Shown here: positions 1-9,420 of the stretch, one piece after another | Layout: each line of letters starts with the position of its first letter | Numbering within the stretch: position 1 is the stretch's first letter | Assembly (NCBI GenBank): GCA_023435745.1 | Contig: JAEZMD010000018.1 | Span: forward strand, 539,724 to 603,723 | DNA: 64,000 bases | Direction of reading: 5' to 3' | Source: Bacillota bacterium | GTDB taxonomy: Bacteria > Bacillota > Clostridia > Acetivibrionales > DTU013 | Translations under genes and position numbers: made by a program | Notes under the pieces: generated by a model | Database searches by the model: none | The model's input: the letters and a program-made list of their open reading frames with translations, nothing else | Told to the model about the DNA's origin: nothing

Positions 1-1067
1 ATGATGATCGGAATGCCAAGTCCGCAGTAAAAGGACATTTCTGAAGGCTTTGTCCAGAGAATATCTGTGTCGTGTAGAATTTCGTTAAACGCTCTGAAGT
101 ATTGGTTTTTATCCTTATCAAAGATAATCCGGACGCCTTCTGAGAAGCCCAGGCCGTTTTTTTCAAGAAGCCTGTCAAAATACGCTTTCACTTCGATCCG
201 ATGAGCAGCGACCAGATTCAATCTGATCTTTCCCTCTTTAATGAATTTTGACAGACCTCGGAGAACTCCTTCGGCTATTTCAGCCTGAGCGCCCGCTCCG
301 CCAACGGCATAGGTCACCGTGATGGGACCTGCCGGGGCTTCCGGATCCCAACAGTCGCCAAGATAGTATTTCGCTTCCTGACCGTGAATGACTCTGAAGC
401 GCCTTGTTGGATCAAGACGGATCAGTCTGCCCGCAAGGTCATGCCGTATTACGCTCATGTTTTTTCCTATATTCTCTTCGGGCAGGGGAAAGCCTGTGAG
501 AAAGACCCTTTCATCCGGCACGCCGTATTCCTTCAGCCGCCGCATGGCATTGCCGCAGGGTGCGAAATAAATGATCCTGCTTTGCTGCGGTCTTTCAGAA
601 ACCCAAACCCTGTTGATATCAGCATCGCATATGATGCAATATACGGGAAGGTCGGTCAGCCGCTCCGCCGCCATAGCTGCCGCATAGAAGGATGTAATGA
701 CAGGAAGCCTTGCCGAACAAAGCTTCTTGCTCATGCCTCTGCCCATACCCCTGTTTATCAGGGAGTTCAGGGATTTTACCTGCAGGGATGGTCTGGATTG
801 GTCTCGCCTGGGATAATAAGGAGATATATTCTGAAGCTTTTCCAGGATGTTGAATAAAGAAGGTCCGATCAAAGGAATCTGCCGGGTTCTGGAAAGAGAT
901 TCATAAGAATGCTGGAAAATCTTCCATAGCCTTTTTTCTTTTTTATTGGACATTTCTTCTTCGCCAAACAGCTGAATGCCTTCGTACGCAATGTCTCTCA
1001 ATGGGTAGGTGGCTCTCTGGTGACCCAGCCCCATGTTTGCGGAGATGATCCAGGCTTCGTTGCCCAT
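1..1067 (-). CDS. GT-B fold glycosyltransferase-like protein (5' part, runs off left edge)
   Basis: About 355 codons are open on the minus strand from an ATG at 1067-1065 to the window edge with no stop. The start has a clear GGAGG ribosome binding site just upstream. The N-terminus reads MGNEAWIISANMGLGHQRA, a glycine-rich GLGHxRA loop like that at the start of MurG, MGDG synthase and UgtP-type GT-B enzymes. Near the edge it reads TKPSEMSFYCGLGIPII, which resembles the C-terminal nucleotide-sugar site of that group (TKPGG...G.P). No signal peptide is seen, so the protein is probably cytoplasmic or peripheral on the membrane. The sugar donor and acceptor cannot be told from the sequence. The fold-level call is fairly secure and the family-level call is not. 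Confidence 0.6.
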   Translation of the reverse strand, partial: MGNEAWIISANMGLGHQRATYPLRDIAYEGIQLFGEEEMSNKKEKRLWKIFQHSYESLSRTRQIPLIGPSLFNILEKLQNISPYYPRRDQSRPSLQVKSLNSLINRGMGRGMSKKLCSARLPVITSFYAAAMAAERLTDLPVYCIICDADINRVWVSERPQQSRIIYFAPCGNAMRRLKEYGVPDERVFLTGFPLPEENIGKNMSVIRHDLAGRLIRLDPTRRFRVIHGQEAKYYLGDCWDPEAPAGPITVTYAVGGAGAQAEIAEGVLRGLSKFIKEGKIRLNLVAAHRIEVKAYFDRLLEKNGLGFSEGVRIIFDKDKNQYFRAFNEILHDTDILWTKPSEMSFYCGLGIPII

Positions 1068-1271
1068 AGAATTTGCCTCCAATATCCAAATAAAATGCAA
1101 TACAGTCATTTTATCAGAAAGCGGGGCAATCGCATAGATGTAAATCATGCGAGACAATCACTGAATCACCCCGACATTTTTACATTTTTCTCGGGACTCT
1201 GTCATTTCATATAGTTCATGAGGGCAATATAATATAATTTATAGATAAAAATTTGTTGGGGGCATACGTGA

Positions 1272-3401
1272 ATGAACATTCTATTTGATGAAAAGAATAA
1301 AATCTTTTTGATCCATACACAAAACTCATCATATGCAATGGAAATTAATAAAGCAAACAACCTTGTTCATTTGTATTGGGGAAACAGAATTATCAGGAAT
1401 GAAGATATTCCGATAAATGAGATGCTAAAAAACTATCCGCATGAAGAAGAAGACAAAAAGCTTACATATAATCTTGAATATGTTGGATGGGGTGGATACT
1501 TTTTTGATGAACCAGCATTAAAGGTTAAGTTTGCTGATAATGTGAGGGATCTTGTCTTAAAATATGACTCATATCAAATACTGCAGGATATTAAGTCCCA
1601 GATGCTTACAGTTACATTGACTGATAGGGCTTATTCTTTTAAAGTTCACTTACAGTACAGAATTTATGAGGGATCGGATATTATTGACCGGAGCTGCATT
1701 CTGGAAAATGCAGGGGCTGAAAAGGTTATGCTTGAAAACATAAAATCTGCGGTCTGGTTTGTACCCAGAGGAAAAGATTATCGTCTATCCTTTCTTTCTG
1801 GAAAGTGGTCGGGAGAGTACCAAATAGAACAGATAGAAATGACCCAGTCAAAAACTGTTCTTGAAGCACGCAAAGGAATATCTGGCCCGGATATTACGCC
1901 ATGGTTTGCATTGGATTCAAATGGAAATGCTGATGAAAGCAAAGGCAGGATTTGGTTCGGCGTACTGCATTGGGCAGGCAATTGGAAGATCGTCGTTGAA
2001 ATGGACCGGATGAACCAGATTCGGGTGACCGGAGGGATCAATGAATTTGATAGTTCCTGGTGTTTAAAGCCTGGAGAAAAATTTACTGCACCCACTTTCT
2101 CAGGGGGATACACGGAGCAAGGATTTGGTGAAGCCAGCAGGATGCTGCATGACTATCAAAGGAACTGGATTATACCTGCGGAGAAAGCACAAAAGGCTAG
2201 AAAAATTGTCTATAACTCATGGGAAGCGTTTTATTTCAACATTAATGAGGAACAGCAGCTAAAACTGGCTGAAAAGGCTGCATATGTGGGTGCTGAGGTA
2301 TTTGTTCTGGATGATGGATGGTTTAGTACGAGAGATTGGTGTAACTCAGGTCTGGGTGATTGGTATCCTAGTAAGACAAAGTTTCCGAATGGCTTGAATC
2401 CCTTGATTAGCAGGGTGAATGCACTTGGAATGGATTTTGGGTTATGGGTTGAGCCTGAAATGGTCAATCCCGACAGTGACCTGTATAGAAATCATCCTGA
2501 TTGGATTTTACGCTTTCCGGGTCGGGAAGGCACACAGATGAGAAATCAGTTTGTTCTGAATCTTGCGAGAGAAGATGTAAAAGCCTTTATCTATAGCTTT
2601 CTCTCAAGACTTTTGACAGATTACGATATTAAGTACATAAAATGGGACATGAACCGCTATATTACCGAGCCTGGATGGCCTGAGGCTGAAAGCGAAGAGC
2701 AAAGCAGCATATGGATCAGGTATATATTAAATTTGTATGATCTCTATACAAAATTTCAGCAGAATTTCCCGGGGGTAACATTTGAGAACTGCTGCAGCGG
2801 TGGGGGGAGAGTTAATCTGGGAATGGCAAAAGTAAGTGATATGCTCAGCAGGAGCGATAATTCAGACCCCCTGGATTCTCTTAAGCTCCAATATGGATAT
2901 TCGTTTGTATATCTTCCCAAAATTGCGGGAGCCAGTTCCATAGGTGTATCGCCCAACGGGATTAACCAAAGGGTTGCTCCTTTACGTTACAGAGCACATG
3001 TAGCCATGCTTACAACGCCATATATCAACTTGAATCTTTTAAACTTGAATGAGGATGAATTGCTGGAGTTGAAGAAGTATATAGATTATTACAAGAAGAT
3101 CAGGCCGGTTATTCAGGAAGGTGATTTTTACAGACTTGTTTCTCCCTATGGAAACCAGTTCATGGCGGTACAGTATGTTAGTAAGTGTAAGAGAGAAGCT
3201 GTACTGTTTGTTTTGGGTCAATCCATTCAATTTATGCCGCCATTGAGTCGGATTTTGTTGCAGGGGCTGGATCCTGATACTATTTATGAGGTAGAGGGAT
3301 ACAGGGACATGAGCGGAAGAGGTCTGATGAATATAGGGATAGAAGTGAGCCTTTTCGGAGATTTCGACAGTAAGGTCATTGCCATTAACAAAAAGGACTA
3401 A
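1272..3401 (+). CDS. Alpha-galactosidase, glycoside hydrolase family 36
   Basis: A 709-residue protein of the length usual for GH36. It hydrolyses terminal alpha-1,6-galactose from raffinose-type or galactomannan oligosaccharides. The N-terminal half is the beta-sandwich. The TIM barrel begins around residue 310 (NSWEAFYF, then VLDDGWF). The KYIKWDMNR motif puts the nucleophile Asp at about residue 459, and SRSDNSDPLD near 525-535 holds the acid/base Asp. No signal peptide is present, so it acts in the cytoplasm on imported sugars. The ATG at 1272 follows a TTGGGGG ribosome binding site. It is the first gene of a run with two permeases and a binding protein, which points to uptake and breakdown of alpha-galactosides. 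Family and activity are confident; the natural substrate is inferred. Confidence 0.93.
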   Translation: MNILFDEKNKIFLIHTQNSSYAMEINKANNLVHLYWGNRIIRNEDIPINEMLKNYPHEEEDKKLTYNLEYVGWGGYFFDEPALKVKFADNVRDLVLKYDSYQILQDIKSQMLTVTLTDRAYSFKVHLQYRIYEGSDIIDRSCILENAGAEKVMLENIKSAVWFVPRGKDYRLSFLSGKWSGEYQIEQIEMTQSKTVLEARKGISGPDITPWFALDSNGNADESKGRIWFGVLHWAGNWKIVVEMDRMNQIRVTGGINEFDSSWCLKPGEKFTAPTFSGGYTEQGFGEASRMLHDYQRNWIIPAEKAQKARKIVYNSWEAFYFNINEEQQLKLAEKAAYVGAEVFVLDDGWFSTRDWCNSGLGDWYPSKTKFPNGLNPLISRVNALGMDFGLWVEPEMVNPDSDLYRNHPDWILRFPGREGTQMRNQFVLNLAREDVKAFIYSFLSRLLTDYDIKYIKWDMNRYITEPGWPEAESEEQSSIWIRYILNLYDLYTKFQQNFPGVTFENCCSGGGRVNLGMAKVSDMLSRSDNSDPLDSLKLQYGYSFVYLPKIAGASSIGVSPNGINQRVAPLRYRAHVAMLTTPYINLNLLNLNEDELLELKKYIDYYKKIRPVIQEGDFYRLVSPYGNQFMAVQYVSKCKREAVLFVLGQSIQFMPPLSRILLQGLDPDTIYEVEGYRDMSGRGLMNIGIEVSLFGDFDSKVIAINKKD

Positions 3402-3433
3402 GAGTGTAGAAATGATAATATAGGAGTAAAAGC

Positions 3434-4354
3434 ATGGATGTTACGTTGGCGAAAAAAATAAAGAAATATAGGACGATGTATGTTTTTCTGATTCCAGCCG
3501 TAGCTTTAACCATCATATTTAGTTATACGCCCATGATCGGTGTAATAATGGCATTTCAAAATTATAATCCAATTAAAGGCTTTTTTGGAAGCGAATTCGT
3601 TGGAGTTAAGCATTTTATTGAATTTCTTAATGATTCTGCTTTTTACTCCGCTCTGAAAAATACGTTAGGAATTAATTTGCTGATGATTATTATTGGTTTT
3701 CCGCTGCCTATTGTTTTTGCATTGATGATTAATGAAATCAAAGATGGATCCTTTAAAAGGATCACACAATCGATAAGCTATCTTCCCCATTTCATTTCGT
3801 GGGTGGTTATTGCAGGAATGGCCTATCGGCTTCTTGAAGAGGATTTCGGCTCTATCAATCTGCTTATTAATTTTCTTGGGGGAGAAAAAGTTGCTTTTTT
3901 CAGGGAAGCCGACTATTTTTGGGGTATTTTAGTTACTCTGGCTATATGGAAGGAGTTGGGGTGGAACGCAATAATATATTTAGCTGCGTTATCGGGTATT
4001 GACTCACAAATTTATGAAGCTGCAACAGTTGATGGCGCCGGGCGCTTTAAAAAACTAATTCATATAACTCTTCCCGGGATCAGGCCTACGATCAGTCTGA
4101 TGTTCATCCTGACTATAGGCAGTCTTGCTACATCGGTTGGAGGAACTGGTCTGGAAGCTATCATGAATTTACAAAATGCAATGGTTTCCAAGTCTTCGAC
4201 AACCATAGACTACTATATTTATTTCCAGGGGCTCAAGATGAACCGAATGTCATTTGCGGCAGCCATTGGTCTGAGTCAGTCCATAATCGCGCTCGGACTG
4301 GTTTTTGCGACGAACAGCTTTAATCGGAAGAAGAAGGGATACGGCGCTTTTTAG
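3434..4354 (+). CDS. ABC sugar transporter permease, LplB type
   Basis: A 306-residue polytopic membrane protein with about six hydrophobic segments. The start reads KYRTMYVFLIPAVALTIIF, as in LplB/YtcP-type permeases of the CUT1 carbohydrate transporter family. The cytoplasmic EAA loop reads EAATVDGAGRFKKLIHITLP and contacts the ATPase subunit. The ATG at 3434 sits behind an AGGAG site, 32 bases after the alpha-galactosidase stop, so the two are co-transcribed. No ATP-binding subunit is encoded here; in related Bacillota a shared MsmX-type ATPase encoded elsewhere drives several such transporters, and that is the likely arrangement. The substrate is inferred from the GH36 neighbour. Confidence 0.92.
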   Translation: MDVTLAKKIKKYRTMYVFLIPAVALTIIFSYTPMIGVIMAFQNYNPIKGFFGSEFVGVKHFIEFLNDSAFYSALKNTLGINLLMIIIGFPLPIVFALMINEIKDGSFKRITQSISYLPHFISWVVIAGMAYRLLEEDFGSINLLINFLGGEKVAFFREADYFWGILVTLAIWKELGWNAIIYLAALSGIDSQIYEAATVDGAGRFKKLIHITLPGIRPTISLMFILTIGSLATSVGGTGLEAIMNLQNAMVSKSSTTIDYYIYFQGLKMNRMSFAAAIGLSQSIIALGLVFATNSFNRKKKGYGAF

Positions 4355-4400
4355 AAACAATATTGTACTTGCAAAACACAGTAATTTTTGGAGTGTGAAT

Positions 4401-5282
4401 ATGTTAATGGCAAATAAGGCAGACGCAGTTTCAACTACAACAATCAAAATCATCATGGCGATACTTTGCTTTACAACATTATACCCTTTTATATACTGTC
4501 TTGCCTATTCTTTCAGCAACAGCATATCGGTAATGACAAAAGTTGTAACAGTATATCCGATTGATTTTACATTAAAAAATTATGAAGTGGTTTTTAATAA
4601 CAGAATCATTCTCAATTCGTTTTTCATTTCAGTCTCAAGAACTGTTTCAGGGGTCATTTATGCACTTGTTGTTACCGGGCTTGCTGCGTTTGCCATGTCT
4701 AAAAGAGATTTACCGGGTAACAGGTTGTTGGGAATCTTCTTCATCATACCAATGTATGTTTCCGGAGGACTTTTACCATATTATGTGCTAATTAGCAAGC
4801 TTGGTCTTTTCAATAACTTTTTAGTCTACATAATACCGCAAGGGATTTGGACATTTAACTTATTAATCATGAGGACATATTTCGAATCACTGCCCGACAG
4901 TCTTGAAGAATCCGCAAAAATAGATGGGGCAAGTGATTTGATGATATTTACAAAAATTATAACGCCCATTTCAATGCCCATTTACGCTACAGTGGTCATG
5001 TTTGTTGGTGTATGGCAGTGGAATTCATGGTTTGATGCCATGCTGTTTGTTTCAAATATTGATCTCATACCAATGCAGTCCATGCTGCAAAAGCTGCTCT
5101 TGGAGTCATTTTCAGCAGATCTTCAAGCACAGGCGAAACTTGCACAAGGCATCAAGCAAACATCACCGGAATCTTTAAAAATGGCTGCAGTTATTGTTAC
5201 AACTGTACCCATTGTAATTATCTACCCATTTATGCAGCGGTATTTCATAAAAGGAATGATGATAGGAGCAGTGAAAGCTTAA
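4401..5282 (+). CDS. ABC sugar transporter permease, LplC type
   Basis: The second transmembrane subunit, 293 residues with six predicted helices. The EAA loop reads EESAKIDGASDLMIFTKIITP, and the C-terminus (IIYPFMQRYFIKGMMIGAVKA) is the standard LplC ending. The frame is open upstream to 4305, but that longer form would overlap the previous permease by 50 bases and begin with a charged non-homologous stretch. The ATG at 4401 has GGAG seven bases upstream and gives the expected N-terminus, so it is preferred; ATG 4407 is possible. It pairs with the LplB-type permease to form the channel. The 96 bases before the next gene hold no strong structure. Confidence 0.92.
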   Translation: MLMANKADAVSTTTIKIIMAILCFTTLYPFIYCLAYSFSNSISVMTKVVTVYPIDFTLKNYEVVFNNRIILNSFFISVSRTVSGVIYALVVTGLAAFAMSKRDLPGNRLLGIFFIIPMYVSGGLLPYYVLISKLGLFNNFLVYIIPQGIWTFNLLIMRTYFESLPDSLEESAKIDGASDLMIFTKIITPISMPIYATVVMFVGVWQWNSWFDAMLFVSNIDLIPMQSMLQKLLLESFSADLQAQAKLAQGIKQTSPESLKMAAVIVTTVPIVIIYPFMQRYFIKGMMIGAVKA

Positions 5283-5378
5283 CATGGATAGCAAAAGCGG
5301 GCCTTATTCTGTTATTATGTAAAGAGGGGCCACTTTGAGGTGCTATATAGGTCAATAAAAAAGAAGGAGGATGTTGAA

Positions 5379-7145
5379 ATGAAAAAATTAAGGAAAAGGT
5401 TATTGGCATTAATTGTAGCAGCTTTATTGGCTCTTTCATTCATGACGGGTTGCGGCAGGAATGATGCCGGGGAGAGTGTGGGGACTGCATCACAGGCCGG
5501 ACAGAGTACGTCCGCAACTTCGCAGGATCAGGAGAATTTACCTCTGCTTGAATACTCGTTTGCATTTTATGATGAGTCTGCAAGTCTGTGGGCAAACAAC
5601 CCGAATGATGTCGTCACTCCTTTTGTAGAGAGCAAATTTAACATCAAGGTAAAAGAAGTCATTGTTGCTAAGGATGAGGATTTCAAGGAAAGGCTTGCAC
5701 AATGGATTGCAGCAGATAATATGCCCGATGTTATCTGTACAGGTGAAGCTAAATATGCGTTATCCACTGCAAAAGAGAAGTTTGCCGTACTTGACGACTA
5801 TGTCAAGGATATGGTCAATTATAACAAATACTTTGACCAGAAGTACTGGCCGCGTTACATGACAGACGGGGAGAAGTATATATTACCGAATGTCACATTA
5901 AATTTGAACGCCCCGGAATATACAAGCGACCCATGGAATCCGGGTGATGATGTCTGGGGGCTTTGGGCACGGGAAGACATACTTGAAATGTGCGGGTACA
6001 AGTTTACCCCTTTAGCTGAAATTAAAGCCAACAAGACTGATAAGGGATTGAAGCCGACACTTGAGGATTTTAAAATCGAGCCGGCTATCGATACTCCGGA
6101 AGCTTTTTATGAATTCTTGAAGAAAGTGAAGGATCTGAACCTGAGCGTTGGTTCAAAGCCGGTAATCCCACTTTCCATCCCTTCATGGTCACAGTTCCAT
6201 ATTGGATCAATGTTTGACTGGGGTCACTGGCGTATTGATGAAAATGGTGATGTTGACGGGTATATGGGACTTCCGGGCGCTAAACCATTTTATAGGATGC
6301 TGACAAAAATGTACCAGGAAGGGCTTATTGATAAGGATTTCATCATCCAAAAGGATGAACAGCTTCAGGAAAAAGTTGCATCCGGAAGAGTAGCCTGCGG
6401 AATGTATGTACCGGATATGAATGCAGCCATGCAGATCATGGAGCAGAGTAATCCCAAGGCTACCGTCCGATATATTTCATGGCCAAAGGAAACTCCGGGT
6501 AAAGGGTATTTTGATATATATCAGGGTGGTGGATGGAGCTACATTATCAGTAATAAGGTGAAGGACTTAAAAAGACTGACGCAATATTTTGATTGGTTTT
6601 ATAGTGACGAAGGGCTGGATGTTATTACGTGGGGACCTGAAAGTGCCGGACTTTGGGAAATAAAGGACGGGAAAAAGGTATTTAAAGACAAGGAAGTGGA
6701 AAACGACTGTCTGAACGGTGTTCATGGGAAGAAAGGCGCTGATTTCTATGGCCTTTATGATTATACTTCCTCCAGGAATCCATTCTGGAGTAAAGCGGCT
6801 ATGGCAACACCTGTCATGACCCATGGCAATCCGAAAGATTATGCAAGAAGCTATCCGCCAAAGCTCAATATTCTATCGGTAAATAAAGCATTATGCGGCT
6901 CTTCCGGAGTAGATTATAATGGCAAAGCGGCGGCAGATGATGGAAAAGAGAATTCATTAGCAGTGTCAAATTACTTCTGGGGAAACTTCCAAAACATCGA
7001 AGTGGCGCAATTGCTGGTATGTGAAACAGATGAAGAGTTCGATACGGCATGGGACAAAATGTATCAGATATTCCTATCAGAAGGCAGGTATGAGGCTGCA
7101 AAAGCTGATATGACGAAGTGGTTTGAAGCTAACGGAGCCAAATAA
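5379..7145 (+). CDS. Extracellular solute-binding lipoprotein of the sugar ABC transporter
   Basis: A 588-residue lipoprotein. The signal sequence MKKLRKRLLALIVAALLALS ends in a lipobox (FMTGC), followed by a Ser/Thr/Gln-rich linker, so the protein is anchored outside the membrane. The rest resembles the large family-1 binding proteins that accompany LplB/LplC permeases (LipO/LplA type), with a typical C-terminal helical region ending in KWFEANGAK. The ATG at 5379 has a perfect AAGGAGG; the frame is open from 5340 but an upstream start would hide the signal peptide. It captures oligosaccharide and hands it to the permeases. An intercistronic stem-loop follows the stop, which often stabilises binding-protein mRNA and gives it higher expression than the downstream genes. 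Confidence 0.92.
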   Translation: MKKLRKRLLALIVAALLALSFMTGCGRNDAGESVGTASQAGQSTSATSQDQENLPLLEYSFAFYDESASLWANNPNDVVTPFVESKFNIKVKEVIVAKDEDFKERLAQWIAADNMPDVICTGEAKYALSTAKEKFAVLDDYVKDMVNYNKYFDQKYWPRYMTDGEKYILPNVTLNLNAPEYTSDPWNPGDDVWGLWAREDILEMCGYKFTPLAEIKANKTDKGLKPTLEDFKIEPAIDTPEAFYEFLKKVKDLNLSVGSKPVIPLSIPSWSQFHIGSMFDWGHWRIDENGDVDGYMGLPGAKPFYRMLTKMYQEGLIDKDFIIQKDEQLQEKVASGRVACGMYVPDMNAAMQIMEQSNPKATVRYISWPKETPGKGYFDIYQGGGWSYIISNKVKDLKRLTQYFDWFYSDEGLDVITWGPESAGLWEIKDGKKVFKDKEVENDCLNGVHGKKGADFYGLYDYTSSRNPFWSKAAMATPVMTHGNPKDYARSYPPKLNILSVNKALCGSSGVDYNGKAAADDGKENSLAVSNYFWGNFQNIEVAQLLVCETDEEFDTAWDKMYQIFLSEGRYEAAKADMTKWFEANGAK

Positions 7146-7158
7146 ATTCAATAGATAC

Positions 7159-7187
7159 GGACACTGGCAACAGCTTTGCCAGTGTCC
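7159..7187 (+). terminator. Intercistronic stem-loop after the binding-protein gene
   Basis: A perfect 12-bp stem (GGACACTGGCAA with TTGCCAGTGTCC) closes a five-base loop. It is followed by only four T residues, so it could act as a weak or partial terminator, or as a 3' stabiliser of the transporter mRNA. It lies 13 bases after the stop of the binding protein and 29 bases before the GNAT start. Confidence 0.75.
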
Positions 7188-7216
7188 ATTTTCCAACAAA
7201 CGGGAGGTTTGATAAA

Positions 7217-7696
7217 ATGGCGGACATGTTGGTAAAGCTGTTTGATTTGCAGGGAGATGAAACAGATAGGAAAAGCCTTTTGAAGGACAATATCGAAATT
7301 GTAAGGGCTATGCCATCCGACAAACAAAGGATTGTTGGATGGGTTAAGGACAACTTCGGAGAGTCATGGGCAAGCGAATGCGATGTTGCGTTTTCCAACA
7401 AGCCTGTCTCTTGTTTTGTAGCAATCCAAAACCAAAAAAGCATAATTGGATTTGCCTGTTATGAAGCTACCTGCAAAGACTTTTTTGGACCTACAGGAGT
7501 TTTGGAAGGTTATAGAGGAAGAGGAATAGGTACAGTATTGCTGTTACAATCGTTGCAGTCCATGAAAGATACGGGTTATGCATATGCTATAATTGGCGGC
7601 GCTGACGAAAGCGCTGTAGATTTTTATAAAAAAACAGTAAATGCGTATATCATAGAAGGCTCCTCCCCAGGAATCTATAAAAACTCGCTTGGATGA
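7217..7696 (+). CDS. GNAT family N-acetyltransferase
   Basis: A 159-residue protein. The acetyl-CoA pyrophosphate loop, motif A, is seen as YRGRGIGTVLLL in the second half, and the C-terminal part (SAVDFYKKTVNAYII) fits the last GNAT strand and helix. The first 45 residues are not diagnostic. The ATG follows GGGAGG. It lies between the sugar-transport genes and the two-component pair on the same strand, which suggests co-regulation, but the acceptor substrate is unknown. It could acetylate a sugar, an amino acid or a protein. Confidence 0.85.
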   Translation: MADMLVKLFDLQGDETDRKSLLKDNIEIVRAMPSDKQRIVGWVKDNFGESWASECDVAFSNKPVSCFVAIQNQKSIIGFACYEATCKDFFGPTGVLEGYRGRGIGTVLLLQSLQSMKDTGYAYAIIGGADESAVDFYKKTVNAYIIEGSSPGIYKNSLG

Positions 7697-7800
7697 GGTT
7701 GGCCATTTCACGTACAGGATCAAAGATGTTATAATTATAATATGCAGTGTGCTTAGATGCTGTGGTAAAAGTATATGCTTTGGAGACAGGTGCGATTGTA

Positions 7801-9420
7801 TTGAAATACAAAGTGATGCTTGTAGATGATTTCCATGCCGATCTTGAAGAATTGAATTTCCTTTGCAGTTCAATCAAGGATCTTCATATAGTGGCTTTAT
7901 GCAGTAATGGAGCTGACGCGTTGGAACAGATTTCGTCATGCGCTCCCGATATTATTGTCAGTGATATTGATATGCCTGTTATGAATGGATTTGAACTCGC
8001 AAGGAATATAAAGTGTAATTACCCCAGAATTAAAATAATATTCTGCAGCTTTCACAATGAGTTTGAGTATGCGAGAAATGCGCTATATCTTGACGGGTAT
8101 GGGTATGTTTTAAAGCCTGTTCAACCTCAGGAACTAAAGCAATGCATCAAAGACGTCATGGAAGAGATAAAATCAGAGTCAGTCATGATCAAATCATATG
8201 CTGACTTAAAAGAACTAATGGAAAAGAATAAACCTTTGATCGTAGAAAATTTTATAAATGAGCTTATATACGGGCTCAACAAGGATGCTTCAGATATATG
8301 GGAGAAAATAAGATACTTTGGATTGGAATTGATAGAAGGCATTTTTTGTTTAGCGCTGATAGAAATTGATGATTATACTAAAATTACGACTAATCTTTCC
8401 ATTGAAAGAAAGCAAATTCTGAACAATAGATTATTTTTGAAACTAAAGAACATTTATTCCGGCTTCTGCAATCATATCATACTGACAAGATTGGATGATT
8501 CTCATTTTGCTGTTTTGTACAGTTTCAGCAAAGATTTTCCCAAGGGAAATGTAATTGATATGATTTCTGCAAATTGTCTATACATTAGTTCTGAGTACAA
8601 AAAGACAGATTTAGGCCTGTCTTTTGCAATCAGCGATTGCTGCACCGAAATAACAGACATCTGCAACTTATATGAGCAGTGCAGGTATGCATTAAGATAT
8701 AAATATACTTTTGGAAAAGGTAAAGCTATATTTTTTAATGATATTCCCTATGCATTCAAGCGTCCGGACATTGACATTAACAGAACGCAAAAGGACATCC
8801 GTTTTTTACTGAACAGCGGGGCCAGGGAGGACGTCCGGTGCTATATCAATCAATTGTTTGATGGAATAAACATGGATACAGACCCTCAATACTGTCAGGA
8901 CTTGTGTTTTCAAATAGCCATTTGCATTCAAACTGTTTTACACGAACATAAATATAGCTTTCAACAGATATTTGGCGACGAGAAGCTGATATGGCATAAA
9001 CTGGCAGATTTTGAAACTATTGCAGATGTGCGCAATTGGCTAATCAATATAGTGCTCGTTATTAAAGAGTATTTTGAAGCCAGAATAATTCAGAAAAATG
9101 ATGTCATTGCAGAGGAGATAAAAAAATACATTGAAAACAATTTCTCCAGAGAACTCAATACTGATATGATTGCACAAAATTTTTTCTACAATCCTGACTA
9201 TTTAAATCATATATTCAAGGAGTCTACCGGAGAATCTATCTATGATTATATATGTCGCTATAAAATCGAAAAGGCAAAAGAACTCCTTTCCAATACGTCC
9301 ATGAAGCTTTATGAGATTGCTGATTATTTAGGATTTAGCCACTCTGCATACTTCGGAAGCTTTTTTAAAAAGTATATTGGGTTAACGCCAAAGGAATTCA
9401 GGGAGGTAGCCAATGACTAA
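7801..9420 (+). CDS. Response regulator with AraC-type DNA-binding domain, YesN type
   Basis: A protein of about 539 residues. The receiver domain covers the first 120 residues, with the acidic pair in MLVDDFHADLEE, the phospho-acceptor in DIDMPVMNG and a conserved Lys in LKPVQPQE. A long middle region of the kind seen in YesN proteins follows. The last 100 residues are a two-helix-turn-helix AraC domain (IYDYICRYKIEKAKELL and GLTPKEFREV). The frame is open from a GTG at 7747, but the receiver domain begins directly at the TTG at 7801, so TTG 7801 is preferred; its ribosome binding site is poor and the start is uncertain. The stop overlaps the kinase start by 8 bases. It probably activates the alpha-galactoside operon upstream. 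Confidence 0.9.
   Translation: MKYKVMLVDDFHADLEELNFLCSSIKDLHIVALCSNGADALEQISSCAPDIIVSDIDMPVMNGFELARNIKCNYPRIKIIFCSFHNEFEYARNALYLDGYGYVLKPVQPQELKQCIKDVMEEIKSESVMIKSYADLKELMEKNKPLIVENFINELIYGLNKDASDIWEKIRYFGLELIEGIFCLALIEIDDYTKITTNLSIERKQILNNRLFLKLKNIYSGFCNHIILTRLDDSHFAVLYSFSKDFPKGNVIDMISANCLYISSEYKKTDLGLSFAISDCCTEITDICNLYEQCRYALRYKYTFGKGKAIFFNDIPYAFKRPDIDINRTQKDIRFLLNSGAREDVRCYINQLFDGINMDTDPQYCQDLCFQIAICIQTVLHEHKYSFQQIFGDEKLIWHKLADFETIADVRNWLINIVLVIKEYFEARIIQKNDVIAEEIKKYIENNFSRELNTDMIAQNFFYNPDYLNHIFKESTGESIYDYICRYKIEKAKELLSNTSMKLYEIADYLGFSHSAYFGSFFKKYIGLTPKEFREVAND

Noticed and set aside
384..857. A 157-codon frame on the plus strand at the left edge
   Set aside because: It lies inside the glycosyltransferase-like gene on the minus strand, which has a good start, motifs and an uninterrupted frame.
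4305..4400. Longer start for the second permease
   Set aside because: It would overlap the first permease and adds a non-homologous basic segment; the ATG at 4401 has a proper ribosome binding site.
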